NCBI RefSeq assembly: GCF_001858025.1
Contig: NZ_LZQD01000003.1
Coordinates: forward strand, 420,268-484,267
Length of the DNA: 64,000 bases
Origin: Trichormus sp. NMC-1
GTDB taxonomy: Bacteria > Cyanobacteriota > Cyanobacteriia > Cyanobacteriales > Nostocaceae
Reading direction: 5' to 3'
The translations under genes were made by a program, and so were the position numbers. The notes beneath the pieces are model-generated. The model ran no database searches. It was not told the origin of the DNA and was given only the letters and a program-made list of their open reading frames with translations. Positions 44,736 through 55,331 of the stretch are shown one piece after another (the first letter of the stretch is position 1; the number at the start of each line of letters is the position of its first letter).

Positions 44736-45416
44736 TCACCAATCACCAACTTCCCAATCAATCTCCGGTTTACCCCAAGCAGCTAAGGCTGAATTAATAG
44801 CTGAAAATGGCTTACTACCAAAAAAGCCGTTCCGTGCAGAAAGTGGTGAAGGATGGACTGACTGTATAACTTTATGTCGATTGGTATCTATCAACTTCAA
44901 TTTCTTTTGTGCATATCCACCCCAAAGGACAAAGACAACAGGATCTTTTTTCTCGTTAACTTTGCTAATCACCGCATCTGTAAATATTTCCCAGCCTTGA
45001 TTCTTGTGAGAATTTGGCGTATGCGCCCTCACAGTCAACACCGCATTTAACATCAGCATACCCTGTTTAGCCCACTGCACCAGATAACCATGATTGGGGA
45101 TATCAAAACCTAAATCTGCTTTGAGTTCTTTAAAAATATTCACCAGAGATGGGGGTGGTTTGATGCCAGGTTTGACGGAAAAGCATAAGCCATGTGCTTG
45201 ATTTTGATCATGGTAGGGATCTTGCCCTAACAACAACACATTCACTTGTTCATAGGGTGTCAAATCAAAGGCAGAAAAGACATCTTCTTCAGGTGGATAA
45301 ATAGTATAAGATAGCCTATCTTCTGCCAAAAAATCTTGGAGTTTACCAAAATAGGGTTTATGCAATTCTTCAGCTAGAACTGCTTGCCAAGAACTGGGAA
45401 GTTGGATATTTTTCAT
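44736..45416 (-). CDS. ung: Uracil-DNA glycosylase (Ung, family 1)
   Basis: Removes uracil from DNA in base-excision repair. 226 aa, full length. The catalytic water-activating loop is LLLGQDPYHD with Asp66; the uracil pocket is GLCFSV; the minor-groove loop is HPSPLSARNGF. The start codon overlaps the stop of the cupin gene by one base (TAATG), so the two are co-translated. Confidence 0.97.
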   Translation of the reverse strand: MKNIQLPSSWQAVLAEELHKPYFGKLQDFLAEDRLSYTIYPPEEDVFSAFDLTPYEQVNVLLLGQDPYHDQNQAHGLCFSVKPGIKPPPSLVNIFKELKADLGFDIPNHGYLVQWAKQGMLMLNAVLTVRAHTPNSHKNQGWEIFTDAVISKVNEKKDPVVFVLWGGYAQKKLKLIDTNRHKVIQSVHPSPLSARNGFFGSKPFSAINSALAAWGKPEIDWEVGDW

Positions 45417-45802
45417 TAAACTGAAGAAAGCTCCAAAGGACGCTCTGTATCATCTTCACCCAAATACTCACCATTTTGAATTTCTAGAATTACTAGGGGA
45501 ATAGATCCAGGATTTTCTACTTGATGCAGCGTTGCTGCTGGTACATAGGTTGACTGGTTGCAATTGAGCAATATTTCTTCATTACCACAAGTTACCTTGG
45601 CTACACCAGAAACTACAACCCAGTGTTCATGGCGATGATAATGGATTTGTGGTTTAATGCCGTGTCTAGGCTTAATTTCCACACGACTAATTCTATAATT
45701 TTCGCCCTCTTCTATAACTTCTACATTACCCCAGTAACGTTCACCTGAATGGGAAGAAGTTGGATTTATATTGGAATCAAGCTCATTTTTATGCTGATTC
45801 AT
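45416..45802 (-). CDS. Small cupin protein (mannose-6-phosphate isomerase type II-like)
   Basis: 128-aa single cupin. Metal ligands are in PRHGIKPQIHYHRHEHWVVV (His cluster and Glu-equivalent region) and TYVPAATLHQVEN. Resembles the C-terminal domain of GDP-mannose pyrophosphorylase/phosphomannose isomerase fusions; as a stand-alone protein its reaction is unknown. Overlaps ung by one base. Confidence 0.88.
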   Translation of the reverse strand: MNQHKNELDSNINPTSSHSGERYWGNVEVIEEGENYRISRVEIKPRHGIKPQIHYHRHEHWVVVSGVAKVTCGNEEILLNCNQSTYVPAATLHQVENPGSIPLVILEIQNGEYLGEDDTERPLELSSV

Positions 45803-45866
45803 AACTAAATTTCTCCACTTTACACAATTTTAGAATTTAGAATTTAGATTTTAGATTTTGAATATA

Positions 45867-45975
<109 letters not shown>

Positions 45976-45986
45976 GGCTACATTGT

Positions 45987-47198
45987 TTAGATATAAAAGC
46001 ATTTTTTGGAAAATAACAATTTCTCAAATTCTAACACGGGTAATGCCCGACTGAATACAAAACCTTGGATAGCATCACATTTTTCTTGGCGGAGAAAGGA
46101 GAATTCTGCTTCTGTTTCTACACCTTCAGCAATTATCTTGAGATTTAGTTCATGTCCCATTTTTATCAAGAATTTAGTAATAGCTGATTTGTGATAATCA
46201 TGAGTAATATTTTGAATAAAAGAACGGTCAATCTTGAGTGTATTCATAGGAAAATGACTTATATAGCTTAATGAAGCCTGTCCAGTCCCAAAATCATCAA
46301 CTGCAATTTTGATACCCAACGAGCGTAATTGATTCATGGTAGCGATCGCACTATTAACATCTTGCATAACCATGGTTTCTGTCAATTCAATTTCTAGTCC
46401 AGGATTTTCTAAATTATTCAACTCGATTAAGTTAACTATTGTAGCAATCAAATCAGGTTGATTAAACTCAATTGCCGATAAATTGACAGCTATAGTCAAA
46501 TAATTAATTCCCGAATCCTGCCAGGTTTTAATTTGTTGACAAACTTTTTTTAATACCCATTTACCAATATTCACAATCAAACCATTATATTCAGCTAAAG
46601 GAATAAATTCATTAGGTGATATTGAACCCAATTCGCTACTTTGCCACCTTAACAAGCTCTCAGCGCCGATTATTCCACCAGTAGATATATCAATAATTGG
46701 TTGATAATAAATTTCAAATTCTTGAAAATTATCTTGTTGGATTGCCCAACGTAATTTTGGTTCTAAAAATTGCATTCTCTCAGTTAATTTATGCCCTTTA
46801 TTCTGAGTCGATAAAGATTTTTTTAAATTGGCATATTTTTCCAATTTAGTCATGATCGCATTCAATAATTCAGCCCTAGTGAATGGCTTAGTTAGATAAT
46901 CATCTGCGCCCATATCCATACCTTGACGAAAATCAGCTTTTGCGGATTTAGCAGTCAAGAAAATAAAGGGAATAGCCGCAGTTGATGGCTCTTGTCGTAA
47001 AGCTGTTAATACTCCGTATCCATCCAATTCTGGCATCATCATGTCACATAAAATTAAATCTGGTATTTCAGACATAGCTAAATGTAATCCTATTTTGCCA
47101 TTAGCAGCAGCAATCGTTTGAAAATCCTCAGCAGCTAGTAAATCTAAAAGATTTTCACGCACAGATTCTTCATCTTCAATTATTAAAATTTTTGGCAT
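45987..47198 (-). CDS. Response regulator with EAL cyclic-di-GMP phosphodiesterase domain
   Basis: 403 aa. Receiver domain 1-120, phospho-acceptor Asp52 (LILCDMMMPE), Lys in FLTAKS. EAL domain about 150-395: ESLLRW (Ser for Ala in the EAL motif), AVNLSAIEF, ELTETMVMQD, VDDFGTGQASLSY, LKIDRSFI and IAEGVET. Metal-binding and catalytic acids look intact, so c-di-GMP hydrolysis is likely. It lies 3 bp after the sensor kinase stop, so the two form a two-component pair linking sensing to c-di-GMP. Confidence 0.94.
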   Translation of the reverse strand: MPKILIIEDEESVRENLLDLLAAEDFQTIAAANGKIGLHLAMSEIPDLILCDMMMPELDGYGVLTALRQEPSTAAIPFIFLTAKSAKADFRQGMDMGADDYLTKPFTRAELLNAIMTKLEKYANLKKSLSTQNKGHKLTERMQFLEPKLRWAIQQDNFQEFEIYYQPIIDISTGGIIGAESLLRWQSSELGSISPNEFIPLAEYNGLIVNIGKWVLKKVCQQIKTWQDSGINYLTIAVNLSAIEFNQPDLIATIVNLIELNNLENPGLEIELTETMVMQDVNSAIATMNQLRSLGIKIAVDDFGTGQASLSYISHFPMNTLKIDRSFIQNITHDYHKSAITKFLIKMGHELNLKIIAEGVETEAEFSFLRQEKCDAIQGFVFSRALPVLEFEKLLFSKKCFYI

Positions 47199-47201
47199 AA
47201 T

Positions 47202-50200
47202 TTACCTCATATGATATTTTTTTAATGGTAAGGTAACAGTAAAATTGCTGCCAACTCCTAGTAGAGTATTGACATTAATTGTACCTTGGTGAATATCTAC
47301 ACACTTTTTTACAATTGCTAATCCTAATCCAGTTCCTAAAATATTACCGACATTTCTAGCGCGATGAAAAGATTCAAATAATCGGGGCAGATCTTCTTCG
47401 GGAATGCCAATTCCTTGGTCTTTAATTTCAAATACTGCTTGCCCTCCTTGACAAGAAAGAGTAAAATTAACCGAACTGCCATCTGGGGAATATTTGAGGG
47501 CATTGGATAGTAAGTTGCTGAGAATATATCCCAGTAATTTTTCATCCATATAACAACATATAGATTGATATTGACTACTAAAATAGACTAAATGTTGACT
47601 TTTCAAATTTAACCTAACTTCTTCCACCAGATGACGGCAGTATTTGACCAAATCAAATAATAAGGGTCTATACTCTAGTTTTCCTGCTTCTCCTTTGCCA
47701 ATCACCAAAATATCATTTAACATTTCTGTCATCCGGGTTACAGCCGCTTGAATACGATGCAGATGAGTGAGTTGTTTTTCATGTGTCCATTTGTGGCTGT
47801 AGTGTTCTAGCAACTCAGAAGAAGAAAGAATAGTACTCAAGGGCGTGCGGAATTCGTGAGAAGTCATAGAGATAAAGCGGGATTTAAGTTCGTTAAGTTC
47901 TTTCTCTGTCTCTAATGCTATTCTTAGTTCTTGCTCTAATTGCTTGCGATTGCTAATATCTGCCCAGTAACCAACTAGTTCCAATGGGTTGCCTGCTTCA
48001 TCCCAGACGACTTTCCCTTGATCATATACCCAACGATAGATACCGTCTTGGTGTAAAAAGCGATATTCTAAGCTGTAATCAGCTTTTTCAGATGCCCTCG
48101 ATCGTTCAGCAATAACCTTTGGTGCGTCTTCTGGGTGGAGATGACTAAACCAAAAGTCAGAACTTTGTATAAATTCCTGCGCTTCATAGCCTACCATGTC
48201 TTTGATATTCTCGCTGATAAATATAGCGCCAAAATCTTCAGATACCTTGCAGGTATAGATTACAGCCGGGCTGGAAGTTAGTAAATACTGTAGCCGCTCT
48301 TGACTGACAAGTAACGCTGTTTCAGCTTGTTGACGCTCAGTTATATCCGTTTGAATACCAATGTAGTGACTGAGATAACCATCGATGTCATAAACAGGAG
48401 AAATATTTAACTCATGCCAAAATAGGCTGCCGTCTGGACGAGAGTCGCGTAAAATTACTGTGCAATCTTGTCCTGATTGCATGGCATTACTGAGTTCTTG
48501 TAATCCTGGTTGATTAATATCAGCACCTTGGAGCAAAAGAAAATTTTGCCCCATAACTTCATCTGCCGAGTAGCCGGTTAGATGCTCAAAAGCCGGATTG
48601 ACGTAGATAATTGAACTATCAGGGCTGGAGACATCTGCAATCACAATACCATTACTACTAGCAGCGATCGCGCGATCGCGCAATCTTAACCCTTCCTCTA
48701 TCAACTTGCGCTGAGTAATATCGGTATAGATACTTACCACTGAGACTATTTCGCCCGTATCATCTTTAATCGCATCAGTTCGTAGGTCTATATGTAGACT
48801 TTCACCACTACGACTTTGCATGATCACTTCACCACGCCAAGATTCACCTCTGTGGACTGTCTCAAATACTCTTCTAAATACTTCCTTGGTCTTAAAATTA
48901 GTTGAGAGTCCCTCATCTGCATTTAATTGACTTTCTGTATAATCAAATATATCTATAAATGCAGGATTTACATAACTTAACTGACCGGAAATATCCGCAA
49001 TGCTAACAGCATCACTTGTGCTTTCTATAGCCTTAAGCAAGCGCAACAAAGACTTCTCTGCTAATTTACGTTCTGTAATGTCACGGGTGACTTTAGAAAA
49101 ACCACGTAGCTTACCACTTTGATCACGTAATGCCGTTAAAATACAATTTGCCCAGAAATAGGAACCATCTTTGCGAACAAAAACACTTTCACATTCACAC
49201 CGACCATTCCCTGCTGCTATATCTAATTGTTGCTTCGGTAGAGCGTTAACAATATCTTCCGGTGGAAAAAAGCAAGAAAAATCCTGCCCGATAATTTCTG
49301 CCACCTGATATCCAGTAATACATTCAGCACCAGAATTCCAACTCATCACCCGTCCCTCCGGGTCAAGCATATAAATTGCGTAGTCTTTAACACCTTCTAC
49401 TAATAAGCGGAAGCGTTCTTCACTTTTATGGAGTTCTTCTTGGGTTCTTTTGCGGTCTGTAATATCTCGATCAATACCACGAAACCCACGGAATCTACCC
49501 TCAACATCAAAGATAGGAACTCCGTTAGTTTCCAGAACCACCAGATGACCATCTTGATGACAATTTGTATTTTCCAGACATTTAAATGATTGTCGTTCAG
49601 CAGCTATCGGTGCAAGAATCTGCATCACACGTTCTGCTTCTGCTGGTGGCATCAATTCAAAAGGAGTTTTTCCCAATATCTCTTGCGTTTCGTAACCCAA
49701 AATATCGCGGACTTTGGGACTGACATAAGTATAAACGCAGTTTTCATCAACTTCCCACACCCAATCACTGCTAGTTTCCACTAAGTTACGAAAACGTTCT
49801 TCGCTTTTTCGGAGTGCAGCTTGAGTTTGTTTGCGTTTAATCCCCAGGGCAATTTCATCAGCAGCAATTCCCATGGCCGTAAAAGTCGATTCTGTAAATT
49901 GTTGACGGGAAAACATAGCTATCACCCCTAATGTCTCACCTTCAACAATTAAAGGATAGCCAGCAAAGGCAACAATTCCCTCTCGCTTTGCCCATTCTTT
50001 GTCACTAATAAGAAGGTCTTCCTGGACAGTGTTACTGATCAGAGGTTTGCCTTCTTGAGCAATTAAACCAATTTTCCATTGACCGACTGGTATCCGTCTA
50101 TGGAGTCCGTCAATATGGTTATACATCCCAGAACTGACTTGCAATTCTAGTACATTCTCTTCTGTATTCAACATCCAGATGCGAGCAAAGGCAGCATCAA

Positions 50201-51896
50201 TATGTTTGACAAAAGCCTCTGTACAATTACGCATGATGCTGAACAAAGTTTCTGCCTGAGTCAAGACAGCATATACATGAGCCAGAAAATCAGCTAAACG
50301 CACACGTTCTGCCAGCGCTGCCTCAACTCGTTTCAAGTCACTGATATCAGTAACTGTGCCAAAGCAAGTTATAACTTCTCCGGTTTTTGACTGTTCGCTA
50401 ATGGCTTGACCAACTACCCAACTAATTTCTCCATTCGCACGCAAAAACCGATATTCTGAACGAAAAGACTGGTTGTGTTGGGCAACTGCATTCCACTCCA
50501 CAGCAATTCGTTCTCTGTCTTGAGGATGAATAGCACTCAACCAGCCAACTCCCAAGGCTGCTTCTGGTGTCAGTCCTGCTATTTGGCACCAACGATCATT
50601 GACATACAGACAATTTCCCTGTGCATCTGTATAAAACAGCCCCACAGGCGAGACTTGCGCCATAGTGTGATATTTACGTTCGCTCTCCCGCAGGGCAATT
50701 TCTGCGGATACACGATCATCAATATCAGTGTTTGTACCGAACCAACCAACAATTTTTCCTTCTTGATCACACAATGATAAAGCCCGTCCCAAATGCCAGC
50801 GATAAGTTCCAGAAGATTGCTGAAGCAGGCGAAATTCTACTTCATAATTGTCTCCTGTGGCTAGAGATTTACTCCAAGCCGCAATACTTGTTGACAAATC
50901 ATCAGGATGTACCAATTTTTGCCATTTCCAATCTAAGACTTGCTCTGAGGTACAGGCAAAGTACTCAAGGGCTTGCTGGTTGATATACTCAAGGCTGCCA
51001 TCTGGACGAGCAATCCATACTTGTTGAGGGATAGATTCTGCTAAAAAGCGAAAGCGTTCTTTACTTGTTTCTAAAGCAGCTTGTGCCTGTTTGCCCTCAG
51101 TGATATTTTCTAATATCCCGAACATTCCTACCACCTCAGCTTTAGTATTATACAAGGGAACTTTGTTCGTTTCTAGCCAAATTGGGCTACCATCTGCTTG
51201 CTGTGTAAGTGTAATGGTTTGATGTTGGGGCTGATTAGTTTTCATGATCTCAGCGTCACTAACACAGTAGAAGTGCGCTTCTTCATAGTTGGGAATCAAA
51301 TCATAGTCTGTTTTGCCAATGATATCTTCGGGATTGTCAAAACCCACCATTTTCGCAAAGTTGCGATTACAACCCCAGAAGATGGAATTTATATCTTTCC
51401 AAAAAATACTATGGGGAATGGTGTCCATAATTAATTGCAGGAGTTGATTTTCTAGCATCTGGCAATAGTCAGCGAAATCACTAATTTCCGCTACTACCGA
51501 AAGAGCTAGACAAATACTTTCAGGGGTGATGGTGCCGACAATTTCATCATTCTCATCTACTACTGGTACTAGCTGCAACTGCGGCTGACATAACAATGAT
51601 ATGACTGAATCTAAACCGTTAATTGTCTGCATCTTCAGTTTTATGACTGAGTTTTGCATCACTTGTGCAACTTGGGCTGTGTTCAAATCAGCCCCTGAAG
51701 CTACAAGTTTGACTATATCTTGTTGTGTCAAGCAGCCCACTACCTGCGAGGCTGACTTTACCAACACACCTTTAGATTGTGCAGCCATCAGAGCGATCGC
51801 ATCTAGTATAGGTGTTTCCGGTGTCACGGTCAGCGGCGACAAGTCAATAACTGACTCTAAGCTTTGTATCACAAGATAGTGAAGTGATGTTTGCAT
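47202..51896 (-). CDS. Large hybrid-sensor histidine kinase: CBS pair, eight PAS, GAF
   Basis: 1564 aa with no membrane helix, so probably cytoplasmic. Order: two CBS domains (1-145); PAS at about 150-275, 280-400 and 405-525; GAF at 540-690; five more PAS between 705 and 1325, several with PAC tails (DITERK); HisKA with phospho-acceptor His1347 (MTSHEFRTPLSTIL); HATPase about 1455-1560 (LSNALKYSPDGSS; GTGLGLAIVKK). Its partner is the EAL response regulator 3 bp downstream. Signals are unknown; CBS domains often bind adenine nucleotides and PAS can bind flavin or haem. Confidence 0.95.
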   Translation of the reverse strand: MQTSLHYLVIQSLESVIDLSPLTVTPETPILDAIALMAAQSKGVLVKSASQVVGCLTQQDIVKLVASGADLNTAQVAQVMQNSVIKLKMQTINGLDSVISLLCQPQLQLVPVVDENDEIVGTITPESICLALSVVAEISDFADYCQMLENQLLQLIMDTIPHSIFWKDINSIFWGCNRNFAKMVGFDNPEDIIGKTDYDLIPNYEEAHFYCVSDAEIMKTNQPQHQTITLTQQADGSPIWLETNKVPLYNTKAEVVGMFGILENITEGKQAQAALETSKERFRFLAESIPQQVWIARPDGSLEYINQQALEYFACTSEQVLDWKWQKLVHPDDLSTSIAAWSKSLATGDNYEVEFRLLQQSSGTYRWHLGRALSLCDQEGKIVGWFGTNTDIDDRVSAEIALRESERKYHTMAQVSPVGLFYTDAQGNCLYVNDRWCQIAGLTPEAALGVGWLSAIHPQDRERIAVEWNAVAQHNQSFRSEYRFLRANGEISWVVGQAISEQSKTGEVITCFGTVTDISDLKRVEAALAERVRLADFLAHVYAVLTQAETLFSIMRNCTEAFVKHIDAAFARIWMLNTEENVLELQVSSGMYNHIDGLHRRIPVGQWKIGLIAQEGKPLISNTVQEDLLISDKEWAKREGIVAFAGYPLIVEGETLGVIAMFSRQQFTESTFTAMGIAADEIALGIKRKQTQAALRKSEERFRNLVETSSDWVWEVDENCVYTYVSPKVRDILGYETQEILGKTPFELMPPAEAERVMQILAPIAAERQSFKCLENTNCHQDGHLVVLETNGVPIFDVEGRFRGFRGIDRDITDRKRTQEELHKSEERFRLLVEGVKDYAIYMLDPEGRVMSWNSGAECITGYQVAEIIGQDFSCFFPPEDIVNALPKQQLDIAAGNGRCECESVFVRKDGSYFWANCILTALRDQSGKLRGFSKVTRDITERKLAEKSLLRLLKAIESTSDAVSIADISGQLSYVNPAFIDIFDYTESQLNADEGLSTNFKTKEVFRRVFETVHRGESWRGEVIMQSRSGESLHIDLRTDAIKDDTGEIVSVVSIYTDITQRKLIEEGLRLRDRAIAASSNGIVIADVSSPDSSIIYVNPAFEHLTGYSADEVMGQNFLLLQGADINQPGLQELSNAMQSGQDCTVILRDSRPDGSLFWHELNISPVYDIDGYLSHYIGIQTDITERQQAETALLVSQERLQYLLTSSPAVIYTCKVSEDFGAIFISENIKDMVGYEAQEFIQSSDFWFSHLHPEDAPKVIAERSRASEKADYSLEYRFLHQDGIYRWVYDQGKVVWDEAGNPLELVGYWADISNRKQLEQELRIALETEKELNELKSRFISMTSHEFRTPLSTILSSSELLEHYSHKWTHEKQLTHLHRIQAAVTRMTEMLNDILVIGKGEAGKLEYRPLLFDLVKYCRHLVEEVRLNLKSQHLVYFSSQYQSICCYMDEKLLGYILSNLLSNALKYSPDGSSVNFTLSCQGGQAVFEIKDQGIGIPEEDLPRLFESFHRARNVGNILGTGLGLAIVKKCVDIHQGTINVNTLLGVGSNFTVTLPLKKYHMR

Positions 51897-51910
51897 ACTT
51901 TAGTTAGATA

Positions 51911-52051
51911 TACAGCAGAATTCAGAATTCAGGAGTCAGGAGTCAGGAGGGGCGAACGGCCGTTCGCCCGTACAGGAGTCAGGAGTAAAACTGGCTTGGT
52001 GTCTAGGTTTCAATTTTGATTCTGTACCTCATTGATCTGCAATCTGCTGTA
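51911..52051. repeat. 141-bp element, right inverted copy bracketing the two-component genes
   Basis: Reverse complement of 45867-45975 from TACAGCAG to AATCTGCTGTA with very few differences. It has gained a 20-bp perfect palindrome, GGGCGAACGGCCGTTCGCCC at 51950-51969, among its CAGGAGT heptamers. Confidence 0.88.
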
Positions 52052-52449
52052 AGAAGAATATTTGATTTTTGAAAAAATACCTAAACTTCTAGCTTGCTTC
52101 TTTCCTGTTAAGAGTTAACAGTTCCGAGCCTCCATGAGTAAATATGGTTACGCTACGCCAGCTATCAGTAATCAAACCCGATTCCTTCTCTCAAACCACT
52201 GATTTATTTACGTAACTCCCCAACATTGTGACGTAAAATCGGTAAGATTATAAGGAGTAGAAATACGGTAAATTCTTTTATCAAAAATTACTACATTATT
52301 ATTTCTTACTTTTGACATTCTCCTGCCTAGCATCGTGTGCGGTTGAATACTTGTAATTAGGGAGACATGGGGATACGGGGACGCGGGGACACGGGGACAG
52401 GGAGACGTGGGGACACGGGGACGCGGGGACGCGGGGACACGGGGACACG
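52052..52449. other. Intergenic, no gene supported; GGGGACRCGG repeat
   Basis: AT-rich sequence up to 52360 with no convincing frame. It should contain the promoter region for the minus-strand kinase gene only if transcription starts beyond the repeat at 51911. At 52365-52455 lies a degenerate GGGGACACGG/GGGGACGCGG decamer run. Confidence 0.5.
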
Positions 52450-52511
52450 GAGAAAATCAAGAATAACTTAATTACGAATTACGAATTACGAATTACGAAT
52501 TACGAATTATT
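52450..52511. repeat. 62-bp AATTACG-type element at the GHL10-type gene 3' end
   Basis: Identical to 8819-8880. Read on the minus strand, its AATTCGTAA supplies the last residues (Asn-Ser) and the stop codon of the glycosidase-like gene. Confidence 0.88.
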
Positions 52512-55331
52512 GATTACTCTCCTCTCACCGTAACGTAAAAGTCTTTCAATAGTTACCAGTCTATTTTCCCATGCTTTAACTTGATAAGGATTTTCCTTCA
52601 TTTCCATACTCATCCAAATCCTAAATTCAAACTTGAAGCGATTAAGAATATTTCTGGCTTTGATTAAATTACTAGCAGTAGGTAAAGCCGCAAGCTGATT
52701 TAAAGCATTTTGTAATTCTTGGGACTGGTGATTAAAATCAGAAATTTTATTTGCAGGTATTAATAATTGGTTATTTTCTCTTACAAATTGCCATTCTTTT
52801 TGTAGAGCCGCATAGCGGAAAGCCGCAGTGCGAAATGGCTGACGCTGAGGAATAGGTTCATTTTTGGAGCGTTGCACCTTACCTTGGGTATTACTAAATA
52901 GTTCGTTAAACTCAGTATTAAAATTCTCGACAGCAAAGAGTGCATAACCGCTGACAGGTAAATCCCTGAGCAGTTGAAGTTGGTCAAATGCTCCCACTGT
53001 AGACAAGGAAAGTAAGCGAATTCCTGGAACTAATAAAGTAGAACCTAACTGAGTAGAGTTAATCCAAGGTTTTGCTAATCTTTGGAAACGAGGAGTATCT
53101 AAAGCGTAAGTCATCGGCACAATTAAATCTATATCTCCCCGTCTTGCCCAAACTTCCCAATGTTGTTGAATTTTTTGAACTCGTTCATATTCTGGTAATG
53201 GAAATACAGCCACAGACAAAATTAAATTTGCTCGCTTTTGTTTTAACATCTGCGAAACTTCAGACACAAAACTATCAACTTGCTCAGTGCGAAATGCCGT
53301 CCACTTTTGCCACAAAACCCGCTGACTAGGAGTAATATTTAGAGGATCTACACCTGTCTGTTGCTGAAACTGCTCTCTGGAGGCTTTACCATAACCGTAA
53401 GTTCGACCTGCCAAGGGGTCTTGAAAAGGATAACGAATATAATCGAGTTGTATGCCATCTACCTGATAGCGAGTAACAATTTCCGCGTACAGCTTTAATA
53501 AATACTGCCGGACTTCGGGATTTGCTGGATCTAAAAAAGGCTTTGTCTGACCAACGGGAATCATATTCCCACTTTGATCATAATTTGCCCAATTGGGATT
53601 AGCTGCTAACACAGGGCCTGGATAATCAGGACTGACGTTGATAATCTCATTATGACGGCGATTACCAGCTGCAAAAGCCCAAACCCAAGCGTGTAACTCC
53701 ATCCCTCGTTCATGGGCTAACTTTACAGCCACTTTTAGAGGGTCCCAGCCTTGAATTAAGGGGTTTTGTTGTGGCGCAACCTGACTCGGATAAATTGTAT
53801 AACTAGCATTGACAGTTTCAAAAAATACAGTGTTAATTCCCGCTTGGGACAGTCGATCAAAAATCTTCGCTAGTCCTGCTTCATTGCCAGCATTAACAAT
53901 TGTCCCTCGATCTAACCATACTGAGCGGATTTCTGGTTGAGCTATGCGCTGATTGAGGGGAAATTGCTGCCATAAAGTTGTCTTTGTCTTTAACCACTGC
54001 TGACGCGCTAAGGCATAGTTCTTTCGGGCAATTAACGCTGGTATATTTTTGGCAACTCCTCTGGCTTGGGCTAAGGTTTGCTCTAAACTGAGGTCTTTTC
54101 TCTCTATTTGGGTAGATGCGGATTTTTCGCTTTCGACTTTCAATGATTGGGTGTTGCTGACGCTAGTAGCACCATGAACTGAAGCCGCTAAATTGGCGCT
54201 TTCCACTCGACCAATCAGATTTTCTAATTCTTGTTGGAGAGCTAATGCCTCTTTATTATCAATCGGTCGATTAGAATCGGGTATGACATCTAAACGCACT
54301 GCTTCTTGTAGTAGTTCAATGGCCTCTGGGAAATTTTGGAGTTTGACTTTGGGAACAGGTTTGGGTGCTGTACTTGTCAGTCTTGGGTTTTGAGGTTTCA
54401 CCCGTGCGGGATTGGGTTTTTTGGGAGAATTTACCCGTTTGGGCTGATTCCGTGAATTGGCTAAATTAGGTTTTTTGGGAGAATTTACCCGTTTGGGCTG
54501 ATTCCGTGAATTGGCTAAATTGGGTTTTTTGGGAGAATTTACTGGCTGGGTTTGATTTGCGGTAGCAGAAAGACAGTTTGACGCATCTCCTGGGACTTTT
54601 GTCGTTGGCAATTTTAGATAACGATTGAGTGCTGCTTTTAACCAAATACTATCTAAATCTGCGGTTGAAGCTGTATCTGTTCCTAAGCGCCAGCCTAAAA
54701 AAGTGGATTGCTCAGTTGTTAATACTGCGGCCGGATGATCTGGGGAATTCCAAACAGCAGCTATTTGAGTATGAAGATGATCAGGAATCATTACAGCACC
54801 CACAACTTTACCAAATAGTTCTTTGCTGGTTGTCCATTCCTGGGGATTAGTTTTTGCTGGTTGTAACTCTTGAGCCGCATTTAAGCTAAATCCCCAATAA
54901 CCTCCTAGCAGAGTTCGCAACAAATGGCGCACTCCCGGTGTTGATAAACTGGCGACAGGACCACTAGCAATTAAGCGTCCACCCCGATTCATCCATTCTT
55001 TGAGTGCGATCGCTTGTACTGTCGTTAATGTCTCTATATTTGGCAACAATAACACCCGTGGCTTTCCTAAATCTGCCACATTGTTCACACTACCCAGGGG
55101 AATTACACAATATCTCACCCCCACAGTCTCTAAGCGTTTAGTAATCCCTATCCATTGATTGGCATTATCTTGGCTTTTGACTACGCTCAATACAGCTGCT
55201 TCTGTCACCGCTTTTGCCGGCAACATTCCCCCCAAATTCACTGTTAAAAAATTAAAATTTAAAAGAAATAATCCCCCAATTCTAATTTTTAATTTGATCC
55301 TATTTTTAGCTTTTTCTTCGTGATTTTTCAC
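52500..55331 (-). CDS. Family 10-like glycosyl hydrolase (GHL10/DUF187) with N-terminal extension
   Basis: 943 aa from the GTG at 55331, preceded by GAGGTAGGA; an in-frame extension to 55565 includes repeat-coded NREQGTGNRKEG and is rejected. Probable signal peptide about 1-42. Residues about 45-230 look like a glutamine-amidotransferase-like/ThuA-type fold. A basic Pro/Asn linker holds tandem 18-residue repeats (SPKKPNLANSRNQPKRVN). The GHL10 barrel starts near 460 (IRSVWLDRGTIVNAGNEAGL; TVFFETVNASYTIYPS; MELHAWVWAFAAGN; QLDYIRYPFQDP). Probably a cell-envelope polysaccharide hydrolase or binder. Confidence 0.86.
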   Translation of the reverse strand: MKNHEEKAKNRIKLKIRIGGLFLLNFNFLTVNLGGMLPAKAVTEAAVLSVVKSQDNANQWIGITKRLETVGVRYCVIPLGSVNNVADLGKPRVLLLPNIETLTTVQAIALKEWMNRGGRLIASGPVASLSTPGVRHLLRTLLGGYWGFSLNAAQELQPAKTNPQEWTTSKELFGKVVGAVMIPDHLHTQIAAVWNSPDHPAAVLTTEQSTFLGWRLGTDTASTADLDSIWLKAALNRYLKLPTTKVPGDASNCLSATANQTQPVNSPKKPNLANSRNQPKRVNSPKKPNLANSRNQPKRVNSPKKPNPARVKPQNPRLTSTAPKPVPKVKLQNFPEAIELLQEAVRLDVIPDSNRPIDNKEALALQQELENLIGRVESANLAASVHGATSVSNTQSLKVESEKSASTQIERKDLSLEQTLAQARGVAKNIPALIARKNYALARQQWLKTKTTLWQQFPLNQRIAQPEIRSVWLDRGTIVNAGNEAGLAKIFDRLSQAGINTVFFETVNASYTIYPSQVAPQQNPLIQGWDPLKVAVKLAHERGMELHAWVWAFAAGNRRHNEIINVSPDYPGPVLAANPNWANYDQSGNMIPVGQTKPFLDPANPEVRQYLLKLYAEIVTRYQVDGIQLDYIRYPFQDPLAGRTYGYGKASREQFQQQTGVDPLNITPSQRVLWQKWTAFRTEQVDSFVSEVSQMLKQKRANLILSVAVFPLPEYERVQKIQQHWEVWARRGDIDLIVPMTYALDTPRFQRLAKPWINSTQLGSTLLVPGIRLLSLSTVGAFDQLQLLRDLPVSGYALFAVENFNTEFNELFSNTQGKVQRSKNEPIPQRQPFRTAAFRYAALQKEWQFVRENNQLLIPANKISDFNHQSQELQNALNQLAALPTASNLIKARNILNRFKFEFRIWMSMEMKENPYQVKAWENRLVTIERLLRYGERRVINNS
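54423..54545. repeat. 54-bp coding tandem repeat in the GHL10-type gene
   Basis: Two nearly identical 54-bp units start at 54423 and 54477, with a partial third at 54531. Being a multiple of 3 they keep frame and encode an 18-residue Pro/Lys/Asn linker repeat. Confidence 0.9.
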
